Source of the DNA: Limnothrix sp. CACIAM 69d
Lineage (GTDB): Bacteria; Cyanobacteriota; Cyanobacteriia; CACIAM-69d
Direction of reading: 5' to 3'
Assembly (NCBI GenBank): GCA_001913845.2
Contig: MKGP02000088.1
Coordinates: 142,157-206,156, forward strand
Length of the DNA stretch: 64,000 bases
Shown here one piece after another: positions 46,401 through 55,083 of this stretch. The notes below the pieces were generated by a model, which had not been told where the DNA came from, ran no database searches, and saw nothing but the letters and a program-made list of their open reading frames with translations. The position numbers and the translations under genes are program-made. The stretch's first letter is position 1. Each line of letters opens with the position of its first letter.

Positions 46401-47419
46401 GCGCCCCCCATGGTCAGTTTTTGGGGGGTAACCAATCTTTGGCCAAGATGTTTGGCTTTGACTCGATCGAAGAAATGCTCGGCCCCTTGGGCTTAAATCG
46501 CACCCGCCGGTTCTATGTGGATCCAGAACGATGGGACGGCTTCCTCACGGTCATTGCCGATCGAGGCACGATCTATAACTTTGAGTCGCAAGTGTTCGAT
46601 CGCGATGGCGATACCTTTTGGGTTTCCGAAAATGCCCGCACGGTGTTCGATGGGGATGGGCGACTGCTGTATTACGAAGGCACGATTCAAAACATCACCG
46701 AGCGCAAACAGGCGGAAGAAGCCCTGGTGATGGAGCAAGAAAAGTCCGATCGCCTGTTGCTGAACATTTTGCCCAAGGCGATCGCCGAGCGCCTCAAACA
46801 GGGCGAAGGATCCTTGGCGGAACAATATGCCGAAGCAACCATTCTGTTCGCCGATTTGGTTGGTTTCACGCCCGTTTCTGCCCAAATGCGCCCGATCGAG
46901 CTGGTGAACCTCCTCAATCAAATCTTCTCCACCTTTGACCAATTGGCCGAAAACCACGACCTCGAAAAAATCAAAACCGTCGGGGACGAATACATGGCCG
47001 TGGGCGGCTTGCCCGTCCCCAAGCCCGACCATGTGCAAGCCGTGGCTCAACTGGCCTTGGACATGCAAGCGGCCATTTCCAAATTCACCACCCCCAGTGG
47101 CCAACCTTTCCAAATTCGGATTGGGATCAACACCGGCTCCGTGGTGGCCGGGGTGATTGGGATCAAGAAATTTGCCTACGACCTGTGGGGCGACACGGTG
47201 AACGTGGCCAGCCGGATGGAAACCCAGGGAGAACCCGGCAAAATTCAGGTTACCGAAGCGGTTTACGAAATTTTGCGCCAAGAATTCCTCTTAGAGCCGC
47301 GCGGTGAACTGGAAGTCAAAGGACGCGGCATCATGACCACCTATTGGCTCTTAGGTCGTAAGCCCCAATCTCAAAGCGAAACGGACGAGGCCGAGGCCAT
47401 GTCTATTTTCAGTAATTAG
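43436..47419 (+). CDS. Membrane-bound multi-PAS adenylate cyclase
   Basis: This 1327-residue sensor has a membrane helix (about 20-45), an extracytoplasmic sensing domain (about 46-320), a second helix (about 335-360), a HAMP region, then about five PAS domains (roughly 440-1090) and a class III cyclase domain (about 1125-1315). The cyclase is complete: metal-binding Asp1140 (FADLVGFT) and Asp1184 (VGDEYM), Asn1256 and Arg1260 (VNVASRM). The purine-selecting residues are Lys1180 and Asp1249 (YDLWGD), the adenylate cyclase pair, so cAMP is the predicted product. Cyanobacterial cAMP affects motility and respiration. ATG at 43436 is preferred to an in-frame TTG at 43406. It stands alone. Confidence 0.92.
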   Translation: MGLVGGQTGDGIGGSPRRLSLRWLLGLGVVLPVGVALVISQGIYGWQVRDLSDRTAQRWQQVLGARASDRLVSHLQGAIQLNQSLGDGARWGQWAQSPQDLERWLWQQSQRSRALRFAAFGRDNGALTAVERTETGSLLLWAAPPKPNQGLAIYNTNSQGDRSGLLRSQGDFAIEREAWFRAATLAGRPTWFLWPLSEQTAAPIAAIAEPVVGADGRRLGVSVSAVSLQPLGVELAQLGDVDVAVVDRSGQLLALSERSTQAGQPPARNRWPLLLERWQQASGPLEQWDGERSTTIRLGNQTYRLWAQPLKNPNLPNWVVLVAAPIDSLSDPGSNALTVAVLFLSVGCALGVAWLLLRLIEQPLARFAQTAQTMASGHITGPIEPTGLRELDEAARQVRLMMRELRAAMAAFERDRDTLQERIRERTSALSLSETKFSKIFYASPSGICLMQLDNSCVLDFNDSFLDIFGYSFEEMMGFASMEFNIWLRAEDRLAVMQALQRGSSIRNQEIPVRTKGRDIRTVLLSAELLYLHGMECALLVVHDITDYKGLEEDLRYSQQRLEEMERRRALALLEVSRDELRSTLEKLETVLGSVRDALVWTDPAGKVQWCNPAFERLVQQSHEQVIGQDLIDCLPLIHRGKQLPTSLHPVARALEIGSGNTAYEFHNSAGDRYSLEIAWSNVTLPDPDGAPNHNQTSAVLAIRDITERKRLIAEVLRAKRFIDGIIEHIPLAVYVKDVRQNFRFVLWNRASEKLFGIPRDRALGKNADDLFPIKRATTILEQDVQAVEERRELEIPEEQVTGPNESLVLRTVKVPLFDPNGGVAYLLCITDNITQRKQAEQALSESQAQFRMLTEQASGDLMLVHDVHGQILDANQQVCTVLGYSKAELLQMNVRAIDTLASLDQHDRIWAMMKPGQPVTVEGMYRCKSGRTLPVETRVGMRESQGQKIFLAMARDVTDRKQMEEALQRAEENYRSIVENAVEGIFQCAPHGQFLGGNQSLAKMFGFDSIEEMLGPLGLNRTRRFYVDPERWDGFLTVIADRGTIYNFESQVFDRDGDTFWVSENARTVFDGDGRLLYYEGTIQNITERKQAEEALVMEQEKSDRLLLNILPKAIAERLKQGEGSLAEQYAEATILFADLVGFTPVSAQMRPIELVNLLNQIFSTFDQLAENHDLEKIKTVGDEYMAVGGLPVPKPDHVQAVAQLALDMQAAISKFTTPSGQPFQIRIGINTGSVVAGVIGIKKFAYDLWGDTVNVASRMETQGEPGKIQVTEAVYEILRQEFLLEPRGELEVKGRGIMTTYWLLGRKPQSQSETDEAEAMSIFSN

Positions 47420-48040
47420 CAATGAATGGCAAACAAGCGGGTTGGCCAATGGCAAATGATGAATAGATCATTGGCAAATCATTGGCAAGTTAATCACTAG
47501 TAAATGGTTGGCGATCAAGGCGCTGGTCATTAGTCGATGACCGCTGGTTCATTAGATCTCCTGCACGAATCAGCTAACAGCCCTCACCCCCCAACCCCTT
47601 CTCCCAAGGAGGGCGAAGGGAAGCCAGAAAACGGGAGTTACGGCGATTTGGTTGTTAGTCGTCAAGTCCCTCTCTCGACTTGGGAGAGGGATTTAGGATG
47701 AGGGTCTTGATTGATGCAGGAGGTCTATTCTTGCAATGTTGCTGTCACGAATGACTCGCAATCATGGTTACCAGTAAACGGCAATAATTAGCAGTTATGA
47801 AGCCATGATGGAGCAACTCTGAGTGACAGTTCATGAACTTGAGTCTTCCTTTTCAAAGAATTTGGGTTATGAAGGATAGGGAACGGTAGCTTGAGTAATA
47901 ATTGAGGCGTTTTCAGCCATCCCAGATATTGATCAGCACCGATTCTGATGGGTGATCGATCCATAGGTACTTTCCCTGATAGACCCGATCGCCCCCACTG
48001 CTTCCCCTCCCCAGAACGCTACTTTCTAGAAGGTTCGCCC
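47420..48040. other. 621-bp spacer with a MITE-like element
   Basis: Holds irregular repeats of ATTGGCAA (47440-47490) and the element at 47553-47727. The stretch 47728-48040 should contain the promoter of the next gene. No gene is supported. Confidence 0.65.
47553..47727. mobile_element. MITE-like element with TA-flanked terminal inverted repeats
   Basis: A 175-bp non-coding element. Its ends are TAGATCTCCTGCA and TGCAGGAGGTCTA, inverted with one mismatch and bounded by TA on both sides, as expected for insertion by IS630/Tc1-mariner transposases. Inside are two smaller inverted repeats, CCCTTCTCC...GGGCGAAGGG and CCCTCTCTCGACTTGGGAGAGGG. A second copy starts at 63874 and is about 90% identical over the visible 127 bases, both beginning at the same base. 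No transposase is encoded. Confidence 0.8.
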
Positions 48041-48826
48041 ATGTCTTGTGTTGCATCTCGTGAATACAAAGTGATCTTGCAGGCTAATCAATTTACCGAT
48101 CGGGCGGCTGGAGTCGATCGATTTTGGTTAGTTGTGCGCAACCTCGCAGAAGGTTTGGGTCTGAAGGTGACGGGCGAACTCAGCGAATTGGTGAAGCGGG
48201 AAGTGGTGTTTTTGGACACACCGGAACATGACTTGCTCAACACCGGCTACATCGTGCGCCGTCGGGTGGAACTGAAGGCCGGCAAACCCGCCCGCACGAA
48301 GGTGATGCTGAAGTATCGATCGCCCGATCGCTACATTGCCTGGGGCGCAGATGTTTCCACCCCCACGCTCAAGGGCGAAACCAAATTTGAAGAGGACATT
48401 GTTCCCCCCTTCCGCAGTCAGTTTTCCCATTCCACGAGTGCCGTTGTGGAATCAGCAGATTGGACAACGATCGGGGATTTGGCCACCAACTTCCCGGGGG
48501 TTGATTCCCTGGAGTTATCGGCTAGCAAACCCTTGACCGTTGTGAATCAGTTTGTTGCCAAAGAGTTTGTGCAACGCGGGGCGATCATTGACTTTGGCAA
48601 ACAGGACGCAGAAGTGGCCCTCACCGCCTGGTATGTAGACCCCGATCGCCAAAAGCAGCCTTCCGTGGTTGAGTTTTCGTTTGCTTACGGCGAAGATGCG
48701 GAAAACTTTTCCGCTCGCAGCGCCCTCCGGGCCAAAAAACTGTTTGATGGTCTCCAAGCCCTCACCGATTGGTATGACCCGAAGGCTATTACTAAAACAC
48801 AATTTGCCTATCAGTTTTCTGGTTAG
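48041..48826 (+). CDS. Possible CYTH/triphosphate-tunnel fold protein
   Basis: The 261-residue protein has features of the CYTH (triphosphate tunnel) superfamily: near the N-terminus REYKVILQ (only the second Glu and the Lys of the ExExK metal site are present), then VVFLDTPEHDLLNTGYIVRRRVE, KVMLKYRSPDR and KFEEDIV, with alternating charged residues as in tunnel strands, and VEFSFAYG with KKLFDGLQAL at the end. Members hydrolyse triphosphates or bind them; a broken ExExK makes activity uncertain. The start at 48041 follows AGAAGG; a longer frame from 47948 has an implausible Pro-rich N-terminus. Fold assignment is tentative, and an uncharacterised cyanobacterial family is the alternative. Confidence 0.72.
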   Translation: MSCVASREYKVILQANQFTDRAAGVDRFWLVVRNLAEGLGLKVTGELSELVKREVVFLDTPEHDLLNTGYIVRRRVELKAGKPARTKVMLKYRSPDRYIAWGADVSTPTLKGETKFEEDIVPPFRSQFSHSTSAVVESADWTTIGDLATNFPGVDSLELSASKPLTVVNQFVAKEFVQRGAIIDFGKQDAEVALTAWYVDPDRQKQPSVVEFSFAYGEDAENFSARSALRAKKLFDGLQALTDWYDPKAITKTQFAYQFSG

Positions 48827-49005
48827 TTTTTGGTTGGCTTCTGGTTGTTTTTTGGTTGGTCTTCTAGTTAATCAGCCAAATTTATTCACCAGAAAGGCGA
48901 TTGGTTAGCAAATCAGTTCATTCACACTGAACTTGTGCTGAATTTATGGTGATTTATTCTGAGTTTTCGCTTGTGAATGAGTTGCCAATGAACTAGCTAA
49001 CAATA

Positions 49006-49065
49006 AACTAGTTGCCGACCAATAAGTTGCCGATCAATAAGTTGCCAACCAATAAGTTGCCAAAC
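49006..49065. repeat. 15-bp tandem repeat, 4 units
   Basis: Units of AATAAGTTGCCRAYC (first unit AACTAGTTGCCGACC), in the spacer directly before the small membrane protein gene and ending 31 bases from its start codon. Confidence 0.85.
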
Positions 49066-49096
49066 ACCCCATTTTTTCCAATCACTGACAAGGCTC

Positions 49097-49432
49097 ATGG
49101 AAACGCTCGATGCTGGTTTGCAGTTCCTCTATGGTTGGATGCCCATCCTAGCGGCCCTGGCAGGCATCTGGATTTGGCAACGCTATGGCCAATTGGGCTG
49201 GGGTTTGTTTGGCACGATCGCCCTGTTGCAATTCGTTGCTCCCTACGTTTGGCCAGCGGTGGCCCTGGGTGCTTCTAACGATCGTGTGAACTGGTTTGCG
49301 ATCGCCCTGGTGTCGTTTTGGTCTGCTGGCATTTGGCAACAATTCCAGGAGCAACGGGCGAAGAAGCTGGATGTTGAATCTGCTCCCGATCGCCCCACCC
49401 TCGATGCATCTAGTCACTCTGATGAGTCTTGA
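49097..49432 (+). CDS. Small membrane protein, unknown function
   Basis: The 111-residue protein has two or three hydrophobic segments (about residues 8-28, 33-55 and 63-82) rich in Trp, followed by a charged tail (WQQFQEQRAKKLDVESAPDRP). AAGG lies six bases before the ATG. I recognise no family. It is followed by the CDF transporter on the same strand after about 100 bases that include a short tandem repeat, so co-transcription is possible. Confidence 0.68.
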   Translation: METLDAGLQFLYGWMPILAALAGIWIWQRYGQLGWGLFGTIALLQFVAPYVWPAVALGASNDRVNWFAIALVSFWSAGIWQQFQEQRAKKLDVESAPDRPTLDASSHSDES

Positions 49433-49441
49433 TGCCCAGAA

Positions 49442-49480
49442 GCAATGCTCAAAAGCGATGCTCAAAAGCGATGCTCAAAA
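49442..49480. repeat. 13-bp tandem repeat, 3 units
   Basis: Three units of GCRATGCTCAAAA, right after the stop of the small membrane protein gene and before the CDF gene. Confidence 0.85.
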
Positions 49481-49538
49481 GCATGGATCCTTTTTCAACC
49501 TCCCTCGCGGTCTCTTGGCTTGACCACCGCCTAACACC

Positions 49539-50480
49539 ATGTCTGCCTCTACCAGTTTCCTTAGCCCCGATAAACGTCAGCGAAAGATTCGGTATGTCCT
49601 GTGGCTGACGCTGCTGCTGAATCTTGTGGTGTTGGTGATCAAAGCCCTCGTGGGTTGGGCCACCGGTTCCTTGAGCCTGTTGGCCGATGCTCTGCACAGC
49701 GTGACGGACAGCGCCAGCAACGTGCTGGGGTTGGTCACCAGCCAGCTAGCTGATCCCCGCCCCGATCGGGAACATCCCTATGGTCACCAGAAATATGAAG
49801 CCCTGGGAGCCTTGGGGATCGCTGCATTTTTGGGGGTGGCTTGTTTTGAAATTATGCAAGGGGCGATCGAACGATTAACCGGCCAGGGCGAGGCCGTGAA
49901 TGTCTCCGGCCCAGCGATCGGGCTGACCGTGCTGGTGTTGGGGATCAATATTTTGGTGGCCCTCTACGAACGCCATTGGGGTCAAAAGCTCCACAGCAAC
50001 ATTCTGCTAGCCGACGCTCGCCACACCATGGGTGACGTATGGATCACAATGACGGTGATTGGGGGGTTATTGGGCGTTTGGTGGGGACAGCGCTGGCTAG
50101 ATGTGGCCCTGGCGTTCCCCGTGGCCCTGTTGGTGTTCAAGAGTGGCTGGGATGTGTTGCGATCGAACCTGCCTTGGTTGATTGATGCCATGGCCGTTCC
50201 CCCCGAAGAAATTCACAGCCTGGTGATGAGCGTGCCGGGTGTGGTCAACTGCCACGACATCGCCTCCCGGGGAGTATTGGGGCGGCAAGTCTTTATGGAA
50301 ATGCATTTGGTGGTGGAAGCGGAGGACGTGCGCCGGGCCCACGACATCACGGAAGCGGTGGAGTCAGCCCTTTGCGATCACTACCATCCCGTGCGCATGA
50401 CCATCCACGTGGAACCCAATGGTTATCAAAGTGATCAGTTGACCTACAGCATGGACTCAATCACCCATCAGGAAGTTTAA
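49539..50480 (+). CDS. Cation diffusion facilitator (CDF) transporter
   Basis: CDF proteins export divalent metals such as Zn, Fe, Mn or Co in exchange for protons. The 313-residue protein has six membrane helices and a cytosolic C-terminal domain (about 210-300, VPPEEIHSLVMSVPGVVNCHDI). The transport site uses LLADALHSVTDS in helix 2 and LLADARHTMGD in helix 5, so the four-ligand set is D-x3-H... D-x... with D/H residues in both; His-Asp in helix 5 fits a Zn/Fe-type site more than a Mn-type site, but metal choice cannot be settled. It is convergent with guaA. Confidence 0.93.
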   Translation: MSASTSFLSPDKRQRKIRYVLWLTLLLNLVVLVIKALVGWATGSLSLLADALHSVTDSASNVLGLVTSQLADPRPDREHPYGHQKYEALGALGIAAFLGVACFEIMQGAIERLTGQGEAVNVSGPAIGLTVLVLGINILVALYERHWGQKLHSNILLADARHTMGDVWITMTVIGGLLGVWWGQRWLDVALAFPVALLVFKSGWDVLRSNLPWLIDAMAVPPEEIHSLVMSVPGVVNCHDIASRGVLGRQVFMEMHLVVEAEDVRRAHDITEAVESALCDHYHPVRMTIHVEPNGYQSDQLTYSMDSITHQEV

Positions 50481-50512
50481 AGAAGATTTAATAATTGGTT
50501 AAAAATCCTGAG

Positions 50513-50563
50513 TTTTCCACAAGAGCGGCCGAGTTTTCCACAGAAAATGTTTAGTTTTCCACA
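50513..50563 (+). promoter_or_regulatory. Cluster of three DnaA-box-like sites at 21-bp spacing
   Basis: TTTTCCACA, the cyanobacterial DnaA box, occurs at 50513-50521, 50534-50542 and 50555-50563, each preceded by AG. The period is exactly 21 bp, two helical turns, so the boxes face the same side of the helix. They lie between convergent genes (CDF and guaA), not in a promoter. An AT-rich stretch (50478-50506) lies next to them. Confidence 0.5.
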
Positions 50564-50760
50564 GGATGACCGTCCCCGCATCAACGAATTGAGCGGGGAA
50601 ATTGGGGAGCGATCGGTTTAATTGGGGAAATTTCGTTAAGCTGAAGGGTTTGCTTTGGAGAGCACCTGGTTCGATCGACCTCAACAAATCTCGATCAAGC
50701 TCCGCAAATCGAGGTTAATCGAGATTAATCAAGATCGATCGAGTCAACCCATGATCAGCC

Positions 50761-52368
50761 CTATTCCCACTCGATCGTGCCCGGCGGCTTGGAGGTCACA
50801 TCATAGACCACCCGGTTGACCCCTTCCACCTCGTTCACAATCCGGTTAGAAATGGTCTCCAGCAAATCGTAGGGAACCCTGGCCCAATCGGCGGTCATGC
50901 CGTCTTCACTGGTCACCATCCGCAGCACGATCGGGTAGGCATAGGTGCGCTTATCGCCCATCACCCCCACACTGCGCACGGGCAACAACACCGCAAACGC
51001 CTGCCAAACATCGTTGTAGAGGCCAGCCCGGTTAATTTCTTGCCGCACAATCAAATCCGCATCCCGCAGAATATCCAGCCGCTCATCGGTGATTTCGCCC
51101 AGGATCCGAATGGCCAAGCCCGGCCCGGGGAAGGGCTGCCGTTTCACGATCTCTTCGGGCAACCCTAAGGCCCGGCCCACCTTACGCACTTCGTCCTTGA
51201 ATAGCTTTCGCAGCGGTTCCACCAGCTTGAAGCGCAAGTTGTCTGGCAACCCGCCCACGTTGTGGTGGCTCTTGATTTTGACAGCAACGCGCTCGCCGGT
51301 TTTGGGATCCATGTTGGTGTCCGCCGACTCAATCACGTCGGGGTACAGGGTTCCCTGGGCCAGGTAATCGAAGGGGCCCAAGCGGGTGGATTCTTCTTCA
51401 AAAACGGCAATGAATTCATGGCCAATGATTTTGCGCTTCTGCTCAGGATCGGAAACTCCATCCACGGCATTGATGAAGCGGCGACGGGCGTTGACATATT
51501 CCACGGGAATGTGAAATTCCTCTTGGAACAGCTTCAACAGACGCTCTGGCTCGCCTTTACGCATAAAGCCTTGGTCAATGAACATGCAGGTGAGGTTGTC
51601 CCCGATCGCCTTGTGCAGCAAAAAGGCCAAGGTGGAAGAATCGACCCCACCCGACAGGGCCAACAGCACCCGCTTATCGCCCACGCGGGCCCGCACTTCG
51701 CGCACGGACTCTTCCACAAAGGCTTCCGTGGTCCAGGTGGGGTGGCAATGGCAGATGTGATAAACAAAGTTGCGAATGAGGGCCGCGCCTCCGACGGAAT
51801 GCACCACTTCCGGGTGGAATTGCACGCCGTAGAGTTTGCGTTGGTGATCGGCGATCGCGGCGCAGGGGGTGTTGTCCGTGTGGGCCAAAACCTCAAACCC
51901 GCTGGGCAACTGGGTGCAAGAATCGCCGTGGCTCATCCACATGGTGGAACCGTCTTCCACGTTGGTGAGCAAGTCGGTGGGATCATCCACAAACAGGGCC
52001 GCTTTGCCATATTCGCCCCGATCGGCTGCTTCCACGAGGCCGCCCAACTGCTGCACCATTAACTGCATTCCGTAGCAAACGCCCAACACGGGAACGCCCA
52101 GGTTCCACAGTTCCGGATCGCACAGGGGCGCGCCATCGGCATAGACGGAACTGGGGCCGCCAGACAGGATGATGCCCTTGGGGCTAAGTTGCCGCAGTTG
52201 CTCGGCGGAGGTGCGATAGGACAGAACTTCGGAATAAACCTGGGTTTCGCGAATCCGACGGGCAATCAGTTCGGAATATTGAGAGCCAAAGTCCAAAATG
52301 GCGATGAACTGGCGATTGACTCGGGAGTCAGGAGCGGTGACGGTGGGCGATAGGGTTTCGGTAGTCAC
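50761..52368 (-). CDS. guaA: GMP synthase (glutamine-hydrolysing)
   Basis: GuaA converts XMP to GMP using glutamine and ATP, the last step of guanine nucleotide synthesis. The 535-residue protein has the class I glutamine amidotransferase domain (about 20-205; catalytic Cys in GVCYGMQ, His and Glu in FHPEV), the ATP pyrophosphatase domain with LSGGVDSS (about 240), and the dimerisation domain ending [18 protein letters not shown]. Length is normal and the start at 52368 is the usual site. It is divergent from moaA; both use guanine nucleotides, but there is no sign of shared control. Confidence 0.98.
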   Translation of the reverse strand: MTTETLSPTVTAPDSRVNRQFIAILDFGSQYSELIARRIRETQVYSEVLSYRTSAEQLRQLSPKGIILSGGPSSVYADGAPLCDPELWNLGVPVLGVCYGMQLMVQQLGGLVEAADRGEYGKAALFVDDPTDLLTNVEDGSTMWMSHGDSCTQLPSGFEVLAHTDNTPCAAIADHQRKLYGVQFHPEVVHSVGGAALIRNFVYHICHCHPTWTTEAFVEESVREVRARVGDKRVLLALSGGVDSSTLAFLLHKAIGDNLTCMFIDQGFMRKGEPERLLKLFQEEFHIPVEYVNARRRFINAVDGVSDPEQKRKIIGHEFIAVFEEESTRLGPFDYLAQGTLYPDVIESADTNMDPKTGERVAVKIKSHHNVGGLPDNLRFKLVEPLRKLFKDEVRKVGRALGLPEEIVKRQPFPGPGLAIRILGEITDERLDILRDADLIVRQEINRAGLYNDVWQAFAVLLPVRSVGVMGDKRTYAYPIVLRMVTSEDGMTADWARVPYDLLETISNRIVNEVEGVNRVVYDVTSKPPGTIEWE

Positions 52369-52960
52369 GGGTCGTCAGCGAGAAGGTAGACGGAATAGCA
52401 TATCGGACAGCCTCGCTGCCAGCGGCCATTTTGATGAAGAAATCAATAGGGGCGATCGGGCTAGGCCAGTCAGTTACTGTGACGGCCAAGGCAGGATGCT
52501 GCGGCCCGACGCTAGGTCATGAAAACTGGTTGATCCGAAAAATCCGCAAAGTCCGAAAGATTGGACTCAGGATTGGACTCAAAAATTTATAAATTGCGGC
52601 GGCTGAATTGGAGGGTCTGAGCTGGCGAATCGTTGGCGGGCAACGAAGACACCAAGCGCGATCGACCAAACCGAATGAAGCGGGCGGGCGATCGGCGGCG
52701 GCTCAGTCCAGGGCGAACAGCGCGGGCACAGCCAGCCCTTAAGGGCTAACGAGCCAAAAAAAGTGTACCAACCTAGATGGCCGTTGAATGCCCCGATGAT
52801 AACCCATGAGGCGGATGAATGAACCAAGTAAACCGGTTAAGGATAACCCATTAGGTATGAACGAACCCGTCAAGAAAAAGCACGGATTTTGGTCGAGATC
52901 CTGAATAATGATTGGCCACATCGCCACGAACAAGTTCGTCAGGAACTGGGTTGGGCACTT
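52369..52960. other. 592-bp region between guaA and moaA
   Basis: Must hold the two divergent promoters. GATTGGACTCAGGATTGGACTC is a short direct repeat near 52558-52580, followed by an AT-rich AAATTTATAAATTG. An 82-codon minus-strand frame at 52579-52827 is probably chance. A molybdenum-cofactor riboswitch was looked for and not recognised. Confidence 0.6.
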
Positions 52961-53953
52961 ATGGCCGCTGAAACGATTGATTATCTGCGCATCAGTTTGA
53001 TTGACCGCTGCAACTTCCGCTGCCAGTACTGTATGCCCGAGGGAACAGATTTGCAGTTTGCGTTGCAACAGGATTTGCTGACCGACGGGGAGTTGCTGCT
53101 GTTGTTGCGGGAAGTGCTGATGCCGGCGGGGTTTCGGCGCTTTCGACTCACGGGGGGAGAACCCCTGTTGCGGCCGGGGGTGGTGGAAATTACCCAGGCG
53201 ATCGCGCAGTTTCCAGAAACCTTGGACTTGTCCCTCACCACCAATGCCTTTTTGCTGAAGGATTTGGCCCAACCACTCTACGACGCAGGATTACGACGGA
53301 TTAATATCAGCTTGGATTCCCTGATTCCCGAAACCTTCGATGTCATTATTGGGAATCGGGGGCGATCGCGCTGGCAACAGGTTTGGGATGGCATCCAAGC
53401 GGCTCACCGGGTGGGTTTCGATCCGCTGAAGCTGAATGTGGTGGTGATCCCGGGCATCAATGACCAAGAGGTGGAAGCCTTGGCCGCCCTGACACTCGAT
53501 CGCCAGTGGCATGTGCGGTTCATTGAGTTCATGCCGATCGGGAATCAGGATCTGTTTGCCGATCGGGGTTGGATTGATTCAGAACAGTTGCGCCAACGGA
53601 TTCGATCGCGCTGGGGTCTGACCACGGGTTGGGTCACCGGCAATGGCCCCGCTGATGTGTTCCAAATTCCAGGAGCCAAGGGCACGATCGGCTTCATTAG
53701 CCAAATGTCTGAGTGCTTCTGCGATCGCTGCAATCGAATGCGCCTTTCGGCCGATGGCTGGTTACGCCCCTGTCTGCTGAATGAGTCGGGTCAAATTGAC
53801 CTCAAAAGCCAACTGCGATCGGGCGTTGACCTCCAAGACCTGCGGGCCCAAGTTAGCCAACTGATCCAAGCCAAACCCGAGATCAACTTCAAAAATCGCG
53901 AATCAGGAACCACCGGACGCTACGCCCGCACCATGTCCCAAATTGGTGGCTAG
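52961..53953 (+). CDS. moaA: GTP 3',8-cyclase MoaA (molybdenum cofactor synthesis)
   Basis: MoaA is a radical SAM enzyme that starts molybdenum cofactor synthesis from GTP together with MoaC. The protein of 330 residues has [14 protein letters not shown] with the C-x3-C-x2-C cluster for [14 protein letters not shown], and a second cluster site in [22 protein letters not shown]. It ends ...SQIGG, the C-terminal Gly-Gly that MoaA needs. ATG at 52961 gives the usual family length; the frame is open further upstream to a TTG at 52889, but that adds 24 residues of no known use. No other moa genes are in the window. Confidence 0.96.
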   Translation: MAAETIDYLRISLIDRCNFRCQYCMPEGTDLQFALQQDLLTDGELLLLLREVLMPAGFRRFRLTGGEPLLRPGVVEITQAIAQFPETLDLSLTTNAFLLKDLAQPLYDAGLRRINISLDSLIPETFDVIIGNRGRSRWQQVWDGIQAAHRVGFDPLKLNVVVIPGINDQEVEALAALTLDRQWHVRFIEFMPIGNQDLFADRGWIDSEQLRQRIRSRWGLTTGWVTGNGPADVFQIPGAKGTIGFISQMSECFCDRCNRMRLSADGWLRPCLLNESGQIDLKSQLRSGVDLQDLRAQVSQLIQAKPEINFKNRESGTTGRYARTMSQIGG

Positions 53954-54217
53954 GGGCAAACTGAAAACAGCCAGCTAAGATTGGAATCAGCCTGGAATCA
54001 GCCATTGAAGATTCCATTTCCATTGCCCAGAAGCGGCGAGATCCAGGGCAGTCAGCCCATTTCAGGGCGCTGGCTCCCCGTCGATCTCACCGTTACCAAC
54101 CTCGCCCTTGGAACCTGTGGCCCCCATTCTCTCGTCCAAAACTCCTATCGCAGGGTGTAATCAACCCGTCAGGCAATGCAGGTGCAAGCCAGTGCAACGC
54201 ACGCTGGAGAACCAGTC

Positions 54218-55027
54218 ATGAGCGACCCTCAGAAGAAAACGCCCACTCGGAACCCATTGGCAACCCGAAGCGCAGTTGCCATGCTGCTATGCGGTGGCAT
54301 TGCCCTCTCCCTGGCCCCTGCCCAGGCCGCCGCGATCGCCGGGCCTGCCTTCCCCAACACCGAAAACCGAGGCGGGCCCAACCGCACGATCGGGGGTGGC
54401 ACTCGCTTTGGGGCACCCCGATCCGGGCTGCGGTTTCCCCAAACAGAAGATCGGGGCGGCCCCAACCGCACCACCGGCGGCGGCACTCGAGGCGGTGAAT
54501 GTATTGCGGCCACGGGAACCAACTTGACCCTGTTGTTGCCACAAAACCAGTCAGGCCAAGCCACCAGCGCCAACCCAACGGTTTTTGTTTACGTGCCATC
54601 CACAGTGGTCAAAACCGCAGAATTGGTGGTGGCTGACCAAGACGGCAATTTGATCGATCGCCAAACCGTGCCGCTCACCGGTCAGGCAGGAATTTTAAAA
54701 ATGTCCCTCCTCAGCCCTGGCAAGGCGCTGCAAACGGGCAAAACCTACAATTGGGCTTTTTCGATTGTTTGTGACCCCAGCGATCGAGCCAGCGATGTGG
54801 CCGCGATCGGGGAAGTGAAACTCGTGGCCCTGCCGGACAGCGTTAACCGCCGCCTCAGTGCAGCCCGCGATCCCTTCCAACGGGCCCAAGTCCTGGCAGA
54901 AGCACGCCTCTGGTACGACACCTTGGCCACGGCCATTGCCCTCCAAACCACCCAACCGGATCAATGGCAAAGCCTGTTGGAATCCGTGGGCCTGCAAAAC
55001 CTCGCCAGCGCCCGACTCCTGAATTAG
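54218..55027 (+). CDS. DUF928-family secreted protein
   Basis: The 269-residue protein has a signal peptide (about residues 17-37, SAVAMLLCGGIALSLAPAQAAA) and then a segment with two near-identical stretches, ENRGGPNRTIGGGTR and EDRGGPNRTTGGGTR, separated by 15 or so residues. The remainder (about 90-265) matches the cyanobacterial DUF928 family: CIAATGTNLTLLLPQ, VFVYVP, YNWAFSIVCDPSDRASD and ARLWYDTLATAIALQ. Function unknown; it should be periplasmic or wall-associated. It stands 56 bases before the CHASE2 cyclase, in a pairing known from other cyanobacteria, so it could be the partner of the extracytoplasmic CHASE2 domain. ATG at 54218 follows GGAG. Confidence 0.88.
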   Translation: MSDPQKKTPTRNPLATRSAVAMLLCGGIALSLAPAQAAAIAGPAFPNTENRGGPNRTIGGGTRFGAPRSGLRFPQTEDRGGPNRTTGGGTRGGECIAATGTNLTLLLPQNQSGQATSANPTVFVYVPSTVVKTAELVVADQDGNLIDRQTVPLTGQAGILKMSLLSPGKALQTGKTYNWAFSIVCDPSDRASDVAAIGEVKLVALPDSVNRRLSAARDPFQRAQVLAEARLWYDTLATAIALQTTQPDQWQSLLESVGLQNLASARLLN

Positions 55028-55083
55028 GTTCCCCATCCTAATTTCCCAATTTCCCAATTAGGTTCTCCGGTTGAGCGGCAGTT

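Noticed and set aside
49012..49278. Small frame starting with repeated NKLP units
   Set aside because: The pentapeptide repeat only mirrors the 15-bp tandem array, and the frame continues out of phase through the small membrane protein gene.
50499..50687. 62-codon minus-strand frame with repeated LWKT units
   Set aside because: The 7-residue period is just the 21-bp spacing of the DnaA-box-like sites; there is no ribosome binding site.
52579..52827. 82-codon minus-strand frame upstream of guaA
   Set aside because: No family, no ribosome binding site, and it lies in the shared promoter region of guaA and moaA.
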